A stretch of 64,000 nt of DNA from a virus (IMGVR_UViG_3300024298_000006:46418-110417), one strand, 5' to 3'; numbered from the stretch's first letter, positions 1 to 9,506 are shown. Notes: generated by a model not told the origin, from the sequence alone. Numbers and translations are program-made.

Positions 1-984
1 AATAACAAATGTGCCTAGAATTTCTGATCCATCAGGCTTTTTAAACCAAATATCACTGCCTGGAATGTATCCGCCCTGAACTTCTAAAATTTTAGCCCAC
101 TCTAAAGGCGCACCATTAGCATATTCTTTTTGATCCAATCCTAATGCCAGTACAGCGTGTGTAGGATTAACTAGAGTTAGGTCGTACTGATGATCATTTA
201 AGTTACCTGTATTAGATTTAAACAATAATACTCTATATCTATTAGTAGTAGTACCAAATGCTCCAATTCTTTGATTGTATATTAAATCATCTAAGTTAAT
301 AATATCGCCACTGTCCATAAACACATTAGATATGACACTCTGCACAATGCCTAGTTTCTTAACCTTAGCAGGAGGAGTTAACCATATAGGCATTTCAAAT
401 TCTAATGATGAAATATCAATTTCACTTTCGGCTCCTGCTGGAATAGATCGTGAAGTCCAAGTAGGAGTTGTAAGATATAACGCACTTAAACTAGTCCAAT
501 CAATATAGTTGTCGGTGGTTTGTAATTCAAGGGACGGATTAAACAAAACCAGTATTTGTTCTAACAATTGCAATTTTTGATCAGTACTCGAAGTCCATAT
601 ATCTGCTTTCATTGTTAATTTAAATGGTGTAGGCATTAGACGTTCTACTGTATAATTACCGCCTTGTGTATTTTGATATTCTCTAGTCCCACCTGCATCT
701 GTAAATCTTCGTTCTCTAATATGAACTTTACTAACAAACGTAGGGTCAGATAACCTTGTAGTATCCATTTCTAACCCTGTAATATAACAGGCAATCTTTG
801 GAACTGAAGGCATTTTGTTTTCGCTATTTTCTTTAATTATATTTGCTACTTGTCTACTCATATCCCCGTACATTACAGGTACAGTTTGTTGAGTTCCATC
901 GCCAGCTTGCCATTTAAATCCAATAAACACACGCATAAACTGTGTTACATAGCGTCTTATTTGCCCGTCGTAAAAGTAATCCAT
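1..984 (-). CDS. 15: Tail sheath stabiliser/completion protein, gp15-like (partial, 3' end outside window)
   Basis: The frame reads leftward from the ATG at 984 to base 1 without a stop (328 codons visible), so the C-terminus lies outside the window. The N-terminus MDYFYDGQIRRYVTQFMRVF and the later segment LLEQILVLFNPSLEL match the pattern of T4 gp15 (MFGYFYNSSFRRY, then IVEQILPYFQPHF). In T4, gp15 forms a ring at the head-proximal tail end and joins the sheath and tube to the neck. The start overlaps the stop of the gp14-like gene (TAATG), so the two are translationally coupled. Confidence 0.85.
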   Translation of the reverse strand, partial: MDYFYDGQIRRYVTQFMRVFIGFKWQAGDGTQQTVPVMYGDMSRQVANIIKENSENKMPSVPKIACYITGLEMDTTRLSDPTFVSKVHIRERRFTDAGGTREYQNTQGGNYTVERLMPTPFKLTMKADIWTSSTDQKLQLLEQILVLFNPSLELQTTDNYIDWTSLSALYLTTPTWTSRSIPAGAESEIDISSLEFEMPIWLTPPAKVKKLGIVQSVISNVFMDSGDIINLDDLIYNQRIGAFGTTTNRYRVLLFKSNTGNLNDHQYDLTLVNPTHAVLALGLDQKEYANGAPLEWAKILEVQGGYIPGSDIWFKKPDGSEILGTFVI

Positions 985-2378
985 TATTCGTCCGCCTGTG
1001 GTCTAAGAGCCTTAGATAGGCTTTGTTTCTGTTTGATTGTATGTCCATCAATATTTGCAACTGATGTATTGTTAATAAACGATGTTTTTTGTGTTTGTCT
1101 AACATCCTTACCTTCAAACAATGCACTGGTAACAACATCACTAGCACCTAGGTTATCCATAGTCATACGAACGTTGTCTTCAAATTTCATCCAGCGTGTT
1201 CCGTTAAATCTAAACAATCTGTTAGGAAGATAATCTGTTCTAAGATGAAACTGACCTTCAACTGGATTGTACGGGAAAGAATAGCCTACAGAGACTGGAG
1301 CACCATTAGGTGCTATACCATCTTTAGTTAGATATCCTACATAACCTTTTCCATCTACAGACGGATAAGTTGAAGCAGCGTTAACGGCAGATACTTCATT
1401 GCCCTCAGCGTCTAATATAGGATTTCCATTTTTATCCGTTACAATATCAGTGTCGGCAGAATATTGATTAATTTGATCAGAGTCTACTGTAATCAAAGAA
1501 GCAGTACCGTCGTCCGATCTTTGAAGAGTCCAAAATTTAGAAGTGTCGTACCCACTTTTTGGAGCATCGGCTTCAGCTTGATTAAGGATAGCTTGAGTAA
1601 TCTCCATTTCTTTATTGTATGTACTCATTAAATCTCTTAACGTACCTGCTATTTGATAATATTCAGTATTAGGAGGATCAATACCAGTAACTTCTTTTAT
1701 TACTTCATACTTTACACCGTCCGGGCCAGTAATAATATCTCCAGGATAATAAGTAATCGATGAATTGTAATTACCTTTATCAGCGTCGCTGTTGGCTATT
1801 CCGTCAAGGATCTGTTTATATTCTTGACTATTAACTAGTGGTTTACATTTTGCACGATATAAATGGGGATACCAAGTTACTGAAAATCCTTCTGCTGCGC
1901 GATTAACTTCTTCAACAACATAAAATCTTTTCAATGCAAAACTTAGATCATTAAGAGCATATTCATCTTTTAAATGAGGCAGCTCTATAACATCTCCTGC
2001 AATAATTTTTCTGCCAAGTTTTTCTACTGTATCGTTGATATGAAATGTAATAAAAATTGTATCGTTTTGCAAGAAGAGCCCGAATTGACTTAGATTAAAG
2101 TCAATGTCTTGCATATTATAAACACCTCGCAATACATAAACATCTGGGTCATATTTTCGATCGCGATTTTCTAAAAATAACATATCCTGTATTTGAAAAG
2201 GATTATCAGAGTCGTAAGCAGGAGTGCTAGGAGTGTTTCCTTGGACAGAAATATCTGGTCCTAGGTACCTGTGTACACATACATCTGTACCCCCAACCTG
2301 GAACATTTCCCATACGGTTTTATCGATGAATTTATAGTCGTTGCCCTTTTGCGGGCGATATAACGAAAGTCTTGGCAT
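984..2378 (-). CDS. 14: Neck protein gp14-like
   Basis: About 464 residues starting MPRLSLYRPQKG. In T4-like phages gp14 joins gp13 in the neck that closes the filled head and accepts the tail. Features shared with the family are the segment PDVYVLRGVYNMQDIDFN and the aromatic block YVVEEVNRAAEGFSVTWYPH. It is longer than T4 gp14 (256 aa) because of an extra C-terminal region. The start is chosen at 2378, 8 nt downstream of a minus-strand TAAATA (2386-2391); an ATG at 2384 is the alternative. It is divergent from gp13, with about 30 bp between them. Confidence 0.75.
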   Translation of the reverse strand: MPRLSLYRPQKGNDYKFIDKTVWEMFQVGGTDVCVHRYLGPDISVQGNTPSTPAYDSDNPFQIQDMLFLENRDRKYDPDVYVLRGVYNMQDIDFNLSQFGLFLQNDTIFITFHINDTVEKLGRKIIAGDVIELPHLKDEYALNDLSFALKRFYVVEEVNRAAEGFSVTWYPHLYRAKCKPLVNSQEYKQILDGIANSDADKGNYNSSITYYPGDIITGPDGVKYEVIKEVTGIDPPNTEYYQIAGTLRDLMSTYNKEMEITQAILNQAEADAPKSGYDTSKFWTLQRSDDGTASLITVDSDQINQYSADTDIVTDKNGNPILDAEGNEVSAVNAASTYPSVDGKGYVGYLTKDGIAPNGAPVSVGYSFPYNPVEGQFHLRTDYLPNRLFRFNGTRWMKFEDNVRMTMDNLGASDVVTSALFEGKDVRQTQKTSFINNTSVANIDGHTIKQKQSLSKALRPQADE

Positions 2379-2385
2379 AGTCATA

Positions 2386-2406
2386 TATTTACCGCTACGA
2401 TAAATA
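2386..2406. promoter_or_regulatory. Divergent pair of late-type promoters between gp14 and gp13
   Basis: On the minus strand TAAATA lies at 2391-2386 (GGTAAATA) and serves gp14. On the plus strand TAAATA lies at 2401-2406 (GATAAATA), exactly 5 nt before the gp13 ATG. Both resemble the T4 late consensus TATAAATA. No Shine-Dalgarno sequence lies between box and start on the plus strand. Confidence 0.7.
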
Positions 2407-2411
2407 GTATT

Positions 2412-3170
2412 ATGAGTACAAACGACGAATCCCGCCAAAGCGTTTATAATTATTGCCGCACTATGCTAGGTGACGGTATGATTGATGTTGAGTTAGATCC
2501 AACTCACTACGAAACAGCTCTAAATAGAGCCCTTGCAGTTTTTAGGCAAAGAAGCGATAATGCTGTAGAGGAATCTTACGTGTTTTTAACACTGGTACAA
2601 GATCAAAACGAATATATTTTACCAAAAGAAATACAACAAGTCCGTCAAATTTTTAGACGAAGTGTTGGATCAAGGACTGGTAACGGCACGGGCGGAACAG
2701 TTTTTGAACCATTCAATTTAGCATACACAAACACATATTTGTTAAGCTCTACAAATATGGGAGGATTGCTAACATATGAATTATTTGCACAGTATCAAGA
2801 ATTAGTTGGTAAAATGTTTGGTAGTTTTATTAACTTTACTTGGCATCCACAGAGTCACAAACTCATTATTCAGCAAAGACCACGAGGCGAAGAAAGTGTA
2901 ATGCTTATGGTTTATAACAGTAAACCTGACTTTGCTATTATCGACGATATCTATTCAGGACAATGGGTTAAGGATTATGCACTGGCAAACTGCAAGATGA
3001 TGCTAGGTCAAGCCCGCGAGAAGTTTGCTCAAATCGCAGGCCCACAGGGCGGTTCTAGCCTAAACGGCGCAGCACTTAAAACTGAAGCTCAAGCCGAAAT
3101 GGACAAGCTCATTGATGATTTGATGAAACTTGTACCAGGCGGTATGGGCTATGGTTGGATTATAGGTTGA
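2412..3170 (+). CDS. 13: Neck protein gp13-like
   Basis: 252 residues. The N-terminal block (YCRTMLGDGMIDVELDP, then ALNRALAVFRQRS) and the C-terminal KDYALANCKMMLGQAREKF are typical of gp13 head-completion/neck proteins of marine T4-like phages. It acts with gp14 to close the portal vertex after packaging. It has its own late promoter and no visible ribosome-binding site. Its 3' end contains the -35 box of the next gene's promoter. Confidence 0.85.
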   Translation: MSTNDESRQSVYNYCRTMLGDGMIDVELDPTHYETALNRALAVFRQRSDNAVEESYVFLTLVQDQNEYILPKEIQQVRQIFRRSVGSRTGNGTGGTVFEPFNLAYTNTYLLSSTNMGGLLTYELFAQYQELVGKMFGSFINFTWHPQSHKLIIQQRPRGEESVMLMVYNSKPDFAIIDDIYSGQWVKDYALANCKMMLGQAREKFAQIAGPQGGSSLNGAALKTEAQAEMDKLIDDLMKLVPGGMGYGWIIG

Positions 3171-3195
3171 CCTTAATATTTTAGTATAGTATAAT
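3167..3195 (+). promoter_or_regulatory. Sigma70-type promoter for the dNMP kinase
   Basis: TTGACC (3167-3172), 17-nt spacer, TATAAT (3190-3195). The -35 box overlaps the gp13 stop codon. The expected start near 3202 leaves a short leader carrying GGAGG before the ATG at 3216. Confidence 0.8.
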
Positions 3196-3215
3196 AGTCT
3201 TAATTGGAGGCTATT

Positions 3216-3902
3216 ATGATTATAGGTATTTGTGGGTTTATCGGGTCAGGCAAGGATACAATTGCTGACTATCTAGTTAATTTTCACGAGTTTAGAAGAG
3301 AGTCTTTTGCTAATACACTAAAAGACGCAGTAAGTTCTGTGTTTGGCTGGGACAGGACGATGCTAGAAGGGCGAACTAAAGAAGCCCGGGAGTGGCGCGA
3401 ACAAGTCGATCCGTGGTGGGCAGAACGTTTAGATATGCCCACGCTCACACCTCGTTGGGTTCTACAGTATTGGGGCACAGAAGTATGCCGCAAAGGCTTC
3501 CACGATGACATTTGGATTGCTAGCCTAGAAAATAAACTTCGTAATTCCAAAGACAATGTTGTTATTTCAGATTGCCGGTTTCCTAATGAAATTGAAAGCA
3601 TCCGTAAAGCTGGTGGACAGATTGTATGGGTACAGCGAGGAGAGTTACCGGATTGGTACGATGTAGCAGTGGCCGCAAATCAAGGACATAATTGGGCTGT
3701 TCAAGAATTAAAGATGCGAAAAATTCACGCTAGTGAAACTGCTTGGGTAGGAACTGAATTTGATCACGTCGTAGATAATAACAGCACTATCGATAATCTG
3801 TATCAACAGGCAAGATCAATAGTCAGCGACCAAGTCCCCTTGACGCCAAGTGATGCCCTCCTTGTGAAGCACCTGAGCACAATTGGCACAGATTGTTTTT
3901 AA
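3216..3902 (+). CDS. 1: Deoxynucleoside monophosphate kinase (T4 gp1-like)
   Basis: 228 residues. It phosphorylates dNMPs to dNDPs for phage DNA synthesis. The P-loop is GFIGSGKD at residues 7-14, and the ASETAW motif characteristic of phage dNMP kinases lies near residue 174. The ATG at 3216 is preceded by TTGGAGG at good spacing; an in-frame TTG at 3204 lies within that Shine-Dalgarno region and is less likely. It has its own sigma70-type promoter, in keeping with an early or middle function among late genes. Its last 87 bp overlap the convergent HNH gene. Confidence 0.9.
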   Translation: MIIGICGFIGSGKDTIADYLVNFHEFRRESFANTLKDAVSSVFGWDRTMLEGRTKEAREWREQVDPWWAERLDMPTLTPRWVLQYWGTEVCRKGFHDDIWIASLENKLRNSKDNVVISDCRFPNEIESIRKAGGQIVWVQRGELPDWYDVAVAANQGHNWAVQELKMRKIHASETAWVGTEFDHVVDNNSTIDNLYQQARSIVSDQVPLTPSDALLVKHLSTIGTDCF

Positions 3903-4154
3903 GTTACTAGGGCGGCAGTTGTCTAAATTGCCGTCTATGTGAAATACCCTAAATACCTCCATGTGCGGGCTACGATGTCCGCACTTTTCACATTGTGACT
4001 TTATTTTATAACCAGAACGTTTCCAACGTGGTATATGTGCCTTAGGTCCGTGAGCTAGACACGCTTCGCAGAGCGTTCTATAATAAGGTTTTTTACCTTT
4101 ATAATAATTTAATGCTCTAGGCCGTTCATTACAGGCCTTACAAAGTGGTCTCAT
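3816..4154 (-). CDS. HNH endonuclease-like zinc protein
   Basis: 112 residues with paired cysteines (CKAC and CEAC near the N-terminus, CEKCG and CANC later) and the core FHIDGN followed by NLKTICANC. This is the layout of small HNH nucleases common in T4-like marine phages. Whether it is a free homing endonuclease or has a packaging or repair role cannot be read from sequence. TAAATA sits 5 nt before the ATG. The 3' end runs antisense into the dNMP kinase gene for 87 bp. Confidence 0.75.
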   Translation of the reverse strand: MRPLCKACNERPRALNYYKGKKPYYRTLCEACLAHGPKAHIPRWKRSGYKIKSQCEKCGHRSPHMEVFRVFHIDGNLDNCRPSNLKTICANCAQVLHKEGITWRQGDLVADY

Positions 4155-4159
4155 ATCAA

Positions 4160-4165
4160 TATTTA
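4160..4165 (-). promoter_or_regulatory. Late-type promoter core, leaderless geometry (HNH gene)
   Basis: Minus strand TAAATA, then TTGAT, then the ATG at 4154. Confidence 0.6.
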
Positions 4166-4221
4166 CACCTTTTCTTCCCCTTTTTCAGGTTGTATAACTA
4201 CCCATTTTTATAATAGTACGC

Positions 4222-4227
4222 TAAATA
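4222..4227 (+). promoter_or_regulatory. Late-type promoter core for the tail sheath gene
   Basis: GCTAAATAT lies 32 nt before the sheath ATG. Here a real leader follows, with CAGGAG as ribosome-binding site, unlike the leaderless late promoters elsewhere in the window. Confidence 0.6.
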
Positions 4228-4259
4228 TTATGAGCAACTATTACCAGGAGAAATAGGGA

Positions 4260-7200
4260 ATGGCAACATTACAATCACCGGGCGTAGCGGTTACAGTTAT
4301 CGACGAGAGTTTTTATACACCAGCAGAACCTGGTACTACTCCTCTTATCGTAGTAGCTACAGCGCAAGATAAAGCAAACGGATCGGGAACAGGTACCGCG
4401 TCCGCAACAACAAAAGCCAATGCTGGTAAGGCATTTAAATTAACCAGTCAGAGAGATCTAACAGATTTCTTCGGTGTTCCTTTCTTTGAACAGACAGCGA
4501 GTTCGACTCCTGTACACGGTTCAGAAAGAAACGAATACGGATTATTAGCAGCATATAGTTTATTGGGTGTTAGCAACGCGGCATTTATCGTTCGTGCTGA
4601 TATTAACTTAGACGAACTAGAGGCTCAAGTAGACGCCCCGGGAGCGAACCCAACAAACGGTCAATGGTGGATTGACACTCAAGCAACAACTTGGGGTATT
4701 CAAGAATGGAATGGATCTGCACCAACAGTAGTTGGCGGGCAGAAATTTACAAACAAAGTTCCATTAGTATTAACCGACGCAGATACAGCAAAAATTTCTA
4801 ACAATGCTCCAAAAACATCAGTTGGTGCAATTGGTGACTACGCTGTAGTTTTCCAAACCGTTACAGGTGATGGATCATTTGGTGCAAACGAAGAGTTTGC
4901 AAGAGTTTACTTTAAATCAGCTGGTGCTCCAGCTTCGACTGGCGGAGTTGACGCTGTTGATGCAGGTCAGTGGGTACTAGTAGGTTCTACAGACTGGAAA
5001 GCAAGTTGGCCAGTAGCATCTGGTTCAGCATATTCAGGTTCGATAAGTGGTAACTTATATGTTAACAACAGTTTAATTGCTGGCGGAACAGTAGCTACTA
5101 TTGCTTCAAACATTAATGCAGCAGCAATTACTGGTGTAAGTGCTCAAGCAATTAACAACAGATTGTACATTTATTCTAACGGCACATCAGCTGCTGACGG
5201 TGATGCAGGCGATTCAACTGGTGCTGACGGTGCAGTTAAATTAGAAAATGGTACAGCAAACTGGAGCACATTGGGTATCACAGCTGGTACTTATTTGAGC
5301 CCAGCATTACAACAAACTCCACATACTTCTGTTCCAGCATTTAAGATTTCTGACAACGTTGGCACAGTCGGCGGAAACCCAACTGGTTCTGTATGGATTA
5401 AAACAACTGAACCAAACAACGGCGCTCGTTGGAGAGTTAAGCGTTGGAGCGCAGGAACACTTTCTTGGGCATCATACGAAGCTCCAATCCACACATCAAC
5501 TGGTGCAGCAAACTATTATCTAGATCGTAGTGGCGGTGGTGCAAATATTTCCAAAGATTCTTTATTTGTACAATCAAATGCTACAGAAGCTGCTGGATTT
5601 GATGCAACTCCAGAAACTGCTGAATTTAGAGTATGGAAAAGAAACGTTTCTGCAAATGCTGTAACAAGCATTACATCAGCAGTTATTAAAGACAGCACAC
5701 TAGCTGCCGGCCCATACAGTTTTGATCTAGCAGAATCATTAAAAGGACAAGCAACTTTAGACACAGCAGTTACAATTAATTTCTCAGCAGCTGGCAACAG
5801 CGAAGATGCTGATGCAATTGCAACAGCAATTAACGCAGCAGGATTTACCAACATTGTAGCTTCTGTAACAACAGTAAGTTCAACCTCAGCTAAGTTGGTT
5901 ATTTCACACAAACTAGGCGGAGATTTCAGTCTAACAGACGGAACAGGTAGCCCAATTGGTGGATTGTTTACACCTTATAGTATCAACACATTATCTGGAA
6001 CTGAAAACTTATATGAAGCTCAATCAGCCGCAGGATATGATTATCTAGCTTCTGGTTGGATGCCATTGGCAGCAAGCAATCCAAGATTTGCAGCAAGCGG
6101 TGATGCTCCATTAAATGAGCCACAAGATGGACAAATGTGGTACAACCCTAACTTCTCAGAAGTTGACGTTATGGTACACAATGGCGCAACTTGGGTTGGT
6201 TATAGACACGCTTCTGCTCAGTACGCAGAAAGCGCGACATCAACAAGAATTGGTTATGCTCCACTAGTTTCAGCTAGCAATCCATATCAAGCAGGCAGCA
6301 CACAAACAGGTGACCTATGGATCAGCACAGCCGATATGGAAAACTTCCCAACTATCTACAGATTTAATAATAATCTAACTGATATTGCGGATGTTTCTCA
6401 ACGTTGGGAATTAGTTGATAAAACTGATCAAACAACAGAAGAGGGTATCTTGTTTGCTGATGCACGTTGGAACACAACAGGCACAACAAATGCAATGTCT
6501 ACTATCGAAGACCTATTGCAGAATAACTTCTTAGATCCAGACGCTCCAGATCCAGCACTATATCCAAAAGGTATGTTGCTATGGAATCTACGCAGAAGCG
6601 GCGGAAACGTTAAGAAATATATGAACGGTTACATTGATACAGCTAGCGATAACCCAAGAACAAGTACAGCTACCCTAGCAGGTAGTGCATTTGTAAGCGG
6701 TTCTGGTTTGTCAATGGAAGCGTATTGGACAGATCGTTGGGTGACAGCATCTGGTAATAACGAAGACGGTTCTGGTACATTTGGTCGTCACGCACAACGT
6801 AAGGTTGTTACACAAGCTCTTAAGAGTGTTGTTGATACAAGCAGCGAAATCCGTGATACAGAACGTCGCAACTTTAACTTGATTGCTTGCCCAGGATATC
6901 CTGAGCTAATGAGCAACCTAGTTAACTTAAACATTGACCGTGGAATTACAGCTTTTGTAATTGGTGACACACCATTGCGTTTAGCAGCAGATGCAACAAG
7001 CCTAACAACTTGGGGTACTAACGCTAACCTAGTAACAGACAACGGTGATGATGGTATTGTTACATATGACGAATATCTAGCAACTTACTATCCAAACGGT
7101 TACACAACAGACCTAAGCGGTGCAGGCGCAGTTGTTCCAGCATCACATATGATGTTGAAAACAATCGCACTAAGTGACAACGTAAGTTATCCTTGGTTTG

Positions 7201-7718
7201 CTCCAGCAGGTACAAGACGCGGTGGTATTACTAACGCAACAGCAGTTGGTTATATTGACGCAATGACAGGTGAATTCCAGACCGTAGCTCTAAACGAAGG
7301 TCAACGTGATACACTATATGATCTAAAGATTAACCCAATTCCATTCTTTAATGGTGTAGGTTTAGTTGCATATGGTCAAAAGACTCGTGCAAGAAATGCT
7401 TCTGCATTAGACAGAATCAACGTAGCACGTTTAGTTGTATACCTACGCAGCCAGTTGAACAAACTAGCTCGTCCATACATTTTTGAACCAAATGACAAGA
7501 TCACACGTGATGAGATCAAACAGGCAGCAGAAAGTTTGTTATTAGAGTTGGTAGGTTTGAGAGCAATTTATGACTTCGCAGTTGTTTGTGATGAAAGCAA
7601 CAACACTCCTAGCAGAATCGATCGTAATGAACTATATGTTGACATTGCAATTGAACCAGTTAAGGCTGTTGAATTCATTTACATCCCATTACGTGTCAAG
7701 AACACAGGAGAGATTTAA
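4260..7718 (+). CDS. 18: Contractile tail sheath protein gp18-like, oversized
   Basis: 1152 residues against 659 in T4 gp18. The N-terminus (MATLQSPGVAVTVIDESFY, then GLLAAYSLLGVSNAAFIVRAD) and the C-terminal third (from the NLIACPG region through INVARLVVYLRSQLNKLARPYIFEPND) are conserved sheath core; the C-terminal strands link neighbouring subunits around the tube. The middle holds inserted domains with four related Trp-containing units beginning GQWWID (about residue 134), GSVWIK (375), GQMWYN (622) and GDLWIS (683). Such insertions normally face the outside of the sheath. Codons are strikingly regular (GCA, ACA, GTT), as expected for a highly expressed structural gene. The tail tube gene follows after 2 bp. 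Confidence 0.93.
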   Translation: MATLQSPGVAVTVIDESFYTPAEPGTTPLIVVATAQDKANGSGTGTASATTKANAGKAFKLTSQRDLTDFFGVPFFEQTASSTPVHGSERNEYGLLAAYSLLGVSNAAFIVRADINLDELEAQVDAPGANPTNGQWWIDTQATTWGIQEWNGSAPTVVGGQKFTNKVPLVLTDADTAKISNNAPKTSVGAIGDYAVVFQTVTGDGSFGANEEFARVYFKSAGAPASTGGVDAVDAGQWVLVGSTDWKASWPVASGSAYSGSISGNLYVNNSLIAGGTVATIASNINAAAITGVSAQAINNRLYIYSNGTSAADGDAGDSTGADGAVKLENGTANWSTLGITAGTYLSPALQQTPHTSVPAFKISDNVGTVGGNPTGSVWIKTTEPNNGARWRVKRWSAGTLSWASYEAPIHTSTGAANYYLDRSGGGANISKDSLFVQSNATEAAGFDATPETAEFRVWKRNVSANAVTSITSAVIKDSTLAAGPYSFDLAESLKGQATLDTAVTINFSAAGNSEDADAIATAINAAGFTNIVASVTTVSSTSAKLVISHKLGGDFSLTDGTGSPIGGLFTPYSINTLSGTENLYEAQSAAGYDYLASGWMPLAASNPRFAASGDAPLNEPQDGQMWYNPNFSEVDVMVHNGATWVGYRHASAQYAESATSTRIGYAPLVSASNPYQAGSTQTGDLWISTADMENFPTIYRFNNNLTDIADVSQRWELVDKTDQTTEEGILFADARWNTTGTTNAMSTIEDLLQNNFLDPDAPDPALYPKGMLLWNLRRSGGNVKKYMNGYIDTASDNPRTSTATLAGSAFVSGSGLSMEAYWTDRWVTASGNNEDGSGTFGRHAQRKVVTQALKSVVDTSSEIRDTERRNFNLIACPGYPELMSNLVNLNIDRGITAFVIGDTPLRLAADATSLTTWGTNANLVTDNGDDGIVTYDEYLATYYPNGYTTDLSGAGAVVPASHMMLKTIALSDNVSYPWFAPAGTRRGGITNATAVGYIDAMTGEFQTVALNEGQRDTLYDLKINPIPFFNGVGLVAYGQKTRARNASALDRINVARLVVYLRSQLNKLARPYIFEPNDKITRDEIKQAAESLLLELVGLRAIYDFAVVCDESNNTPSRIDRNELYVDIAIEPVKAVEFIYIPLRVKNTGEI

Positions 7719-7720
7719 AA

Positions 7721-8368
7721 ATGTCAATTACATCACTAAACAATTTTGGTATTCCAACAACTAATCAGGCAGGAAGCACTCAGGTGCTTCTAATGCCTAA
7801 GTTGAAATATCGATTCCGTGTTACATTGCTAGGATTTGGTGTTGCAGCAGCAACTGAATTGACAAAGCAAGTTCAAGACGTTACTAGACCAAAAGTTTCA
7901 TTTGAAGAAATGACACTAGACATCTATAACTCAAAGGTGAAACTTGCAGGCAAGCATACATTAGAAAACGTAACATTAACATTACGTGATGATGCTAGCG
8001 GTCAAGTTCAGAAATTAGTTGGTCAACAAATCCAGAAACAATATGACTTTATGGAACAGGCATCCGCTCGTTCAGGTATTGACTATAAATTTACAACACG
8101 TATCGAAGTGTTAGATGGTGGTAATGGTACATTAACTCCAGAAACATTAGAAACTTTTGAAATGTATGGTTGCTTCCTACAAAACGTAGACTACGGCGAT
8201 GCTAACTACTCTACTAACGAACATATGACAGTTGCTTTAACAATTGCCTACGATAACTTAGTACAGTTTGCAGCAGGTGCAGCAGCAACAAGCCCAATCG
8301 GTGGTATTGGTGCAGCAGTAGGACGTACAATTGGAAACGCTGTAACAGGCGCAACAGGCGGCGCTTAA
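7721..8368 (+). CDS. 19: Tail tube protein gp19-like
   Basis: 215 residues. The segments PKLKYRFRVTLLGFG, VTRPKVSFEEMTLDIYNSK and GCFLQNVDYGDANYSTNE follow the gp19 tube fold pattern. Hexamers of this protein stack to form the inner tube. It follows the sheath directly, as in T4, and is closed by a strong intrinsic terminator. The C-terminal tail is rich in Gly and Ala. Confidence 0.92.
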   Translation: MSITSLNNFGIPTTNQAGSTQVLLMPKLKYRFRVTLLGFGVAAATELTKQVQDVTRPKVSFEEMTLDIYNSKVKLAGKHTLENVTLTLRDDASGQVQKLVGQQIQKQYDFMEQASARSGIDYKFTTRIEVLDGGNGTLTPETLETFEMYGCFLQNVDYGDANYSTNEHMTVALTIAYDNLVQFAAGAAATSPIGGIGAAVGRTIGNAVTGATGGA

Positions 8369-8387
8369 TTAACGTTAGTTCAAAAAG

Positions 8388-8412
8388 AGCTCGGTTAAAC
8401 CGGGCTTTTTTT
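8388..8412 (+). terminator. Intrinsic terminator after the tail tube gene
   Basis: An 8-bp stem (AGCTCGGT/ACCGGGCT, one G-U pair) with loop TAA is followed by seven T. Confidence 0.85.
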
Positions 8413-8418
8413 GTGGCA

Positions 8419-8424
8419 TAAATA
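8419..8424 (+). promoter_or_regulatory. Late-type promoter core, leaderless geometry
   Basis: CATAAATA, then TTAAT, then the ATG at 8430. It restarts transcription immediately after the terminator. Confidence 0.7.
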
Positions 8425-8429
8425 TTAAT

Positions 8430-9506
8430 ATGGCCAACTACTTTACTAGATTCCTTACCGGTGTATCTGAAGGATTATTAAATCCCAAAGGACAACAAGC
8501 CAATTGGCAACACGCCACACGACTATTCATTGATAATTCTTTTAGATTATCACCCAAGACTAAATTTTTATACTATGTTAGATTTGATTTAAACAAACAT
8601 ACAATTAGGTCTCCTGGATGGTCAAATGAAAATTCTCAAGAAGTTGGGATGTTGGTAAAGTCTTGCGATTTACCAAAATTTAATTTTGATTCTATTGTTA
8701 AAAATCAATATAATAGAAAAAAACTTGTATACAAAGGCATTAACTACGAGCCAATTAATATATCCTTACACGACGACAGTGACGGAGTAGTTAATGCGTT
8801 ATGGGCAATATACTATGGCTATTATATTGCTGATAGATTGAATCCTAATGCAGCATATTCAGCTACACATCTTCGACCTGCAAACACTAATTTAGATCTA
8901 TTCCGATACGGTTTAGATAACGATGTATCCGATCCATTTTTTAATTCAGTGAGTATATACACAATGAGTCGACGACGATTCATCGGATATACACTAGTGA
9001 ATCCAAGAATCAAATCTTGGCAACACGGTGCTATGGACTATTCTGCATCAGAATTTAATGAAAGTCAAATGACATTAGAATACGAAGCTGTAAAATATTC
9101 AGCAGGAACTGTGTCATACAATAATCCTAAAGGTTTTGCAAATCTTCATTACGATACAACACCAAGTCCTATCTCAGTTGCCGGCGGAGGCGTGGCCACA
9201 CTAACAGGTGAAGGCGGTGTACTAGACGGACTAGAATCAGTGTTCGGTGCAGTAGGTGACGGAACAGCATTTGATAGTTGGGGTGGATTTATGAGTACTG
9301 CTATCAAAGCAGTTAACACATACAAAAATGTTAAACAATTATCTACAGCACAATTAAAATCTGAAGCAATTAATATTCTAAGTAATCCTGGAAATATTTC
9401 ATCAGCAGTATCCACAGTTGGAGGTGTTGTTGGCGCAATATTTCCAAAGAGTGCATCAACAGAAAATACAACTACTGCATCACAAAGAAATCTAACAGGA
9501 AATTAA
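8430..9506 (+). CDS. Tail tube/baseplate-associated structural protein
   Basis: 358 residues. The first 250 resemble a structural protein found next to gp19 in cyanophage-like genomes: HATRLFIDNSFRLSPKTKFLYYV, then LVKSCDLPKFNFD, QYNRKKLVYKGINYEP and HDDSDGVVNALWAIYY. The phrasing suggests a tube-like fold, perhaps a gp54-type tube initiator, but I cannot settle which. The last 100 residues are Gly/Ser/Ala-rich with two hydrophobic stretches. The gene starts a co-directional run (gaps of 1-8 bp) through gp4 and gp16. Confidence 0.6.
   Translation: MANYFTRFLTGVSEGLLNPKGQQANWQHATRLFIDNSFRLSPKTKFLYYVRFDLNKHTIRSPGWSNENSQEVGMLVKSCDLPKFNFDSIVKNQYNRKKLVYKGINYEPINISLHDDSDGVVNALWAIYYGYYIADRLNPNAAYSATHLRPANTNLDLFRYGLDNDVSDPFFNSVSIYTMSRRRFIGYTLVNPRIKSWQHGAMDYSASEFNESQMTLEYEAVKYSAGTVSYNNPKGFANLHYDTTPSPISVAGGGVATLTGEGGVLDGLESVFGAVGDGTAFDSWGGFMSTAIKAVNTYKNVKQLSTAQLKSEAINILSNPGNISSAVSTVGGVVGAIFPKSASTENTTTASQRNLTGN

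Noticed and set aside
5516-5911. Long open frame on the minus strand inside the tail sheath gene
   Set aside because: Shadow of the strongly biased sheath codons (GCA/ACA/GTT); no ribosome-binding site, and the plus-strand protein is certain.
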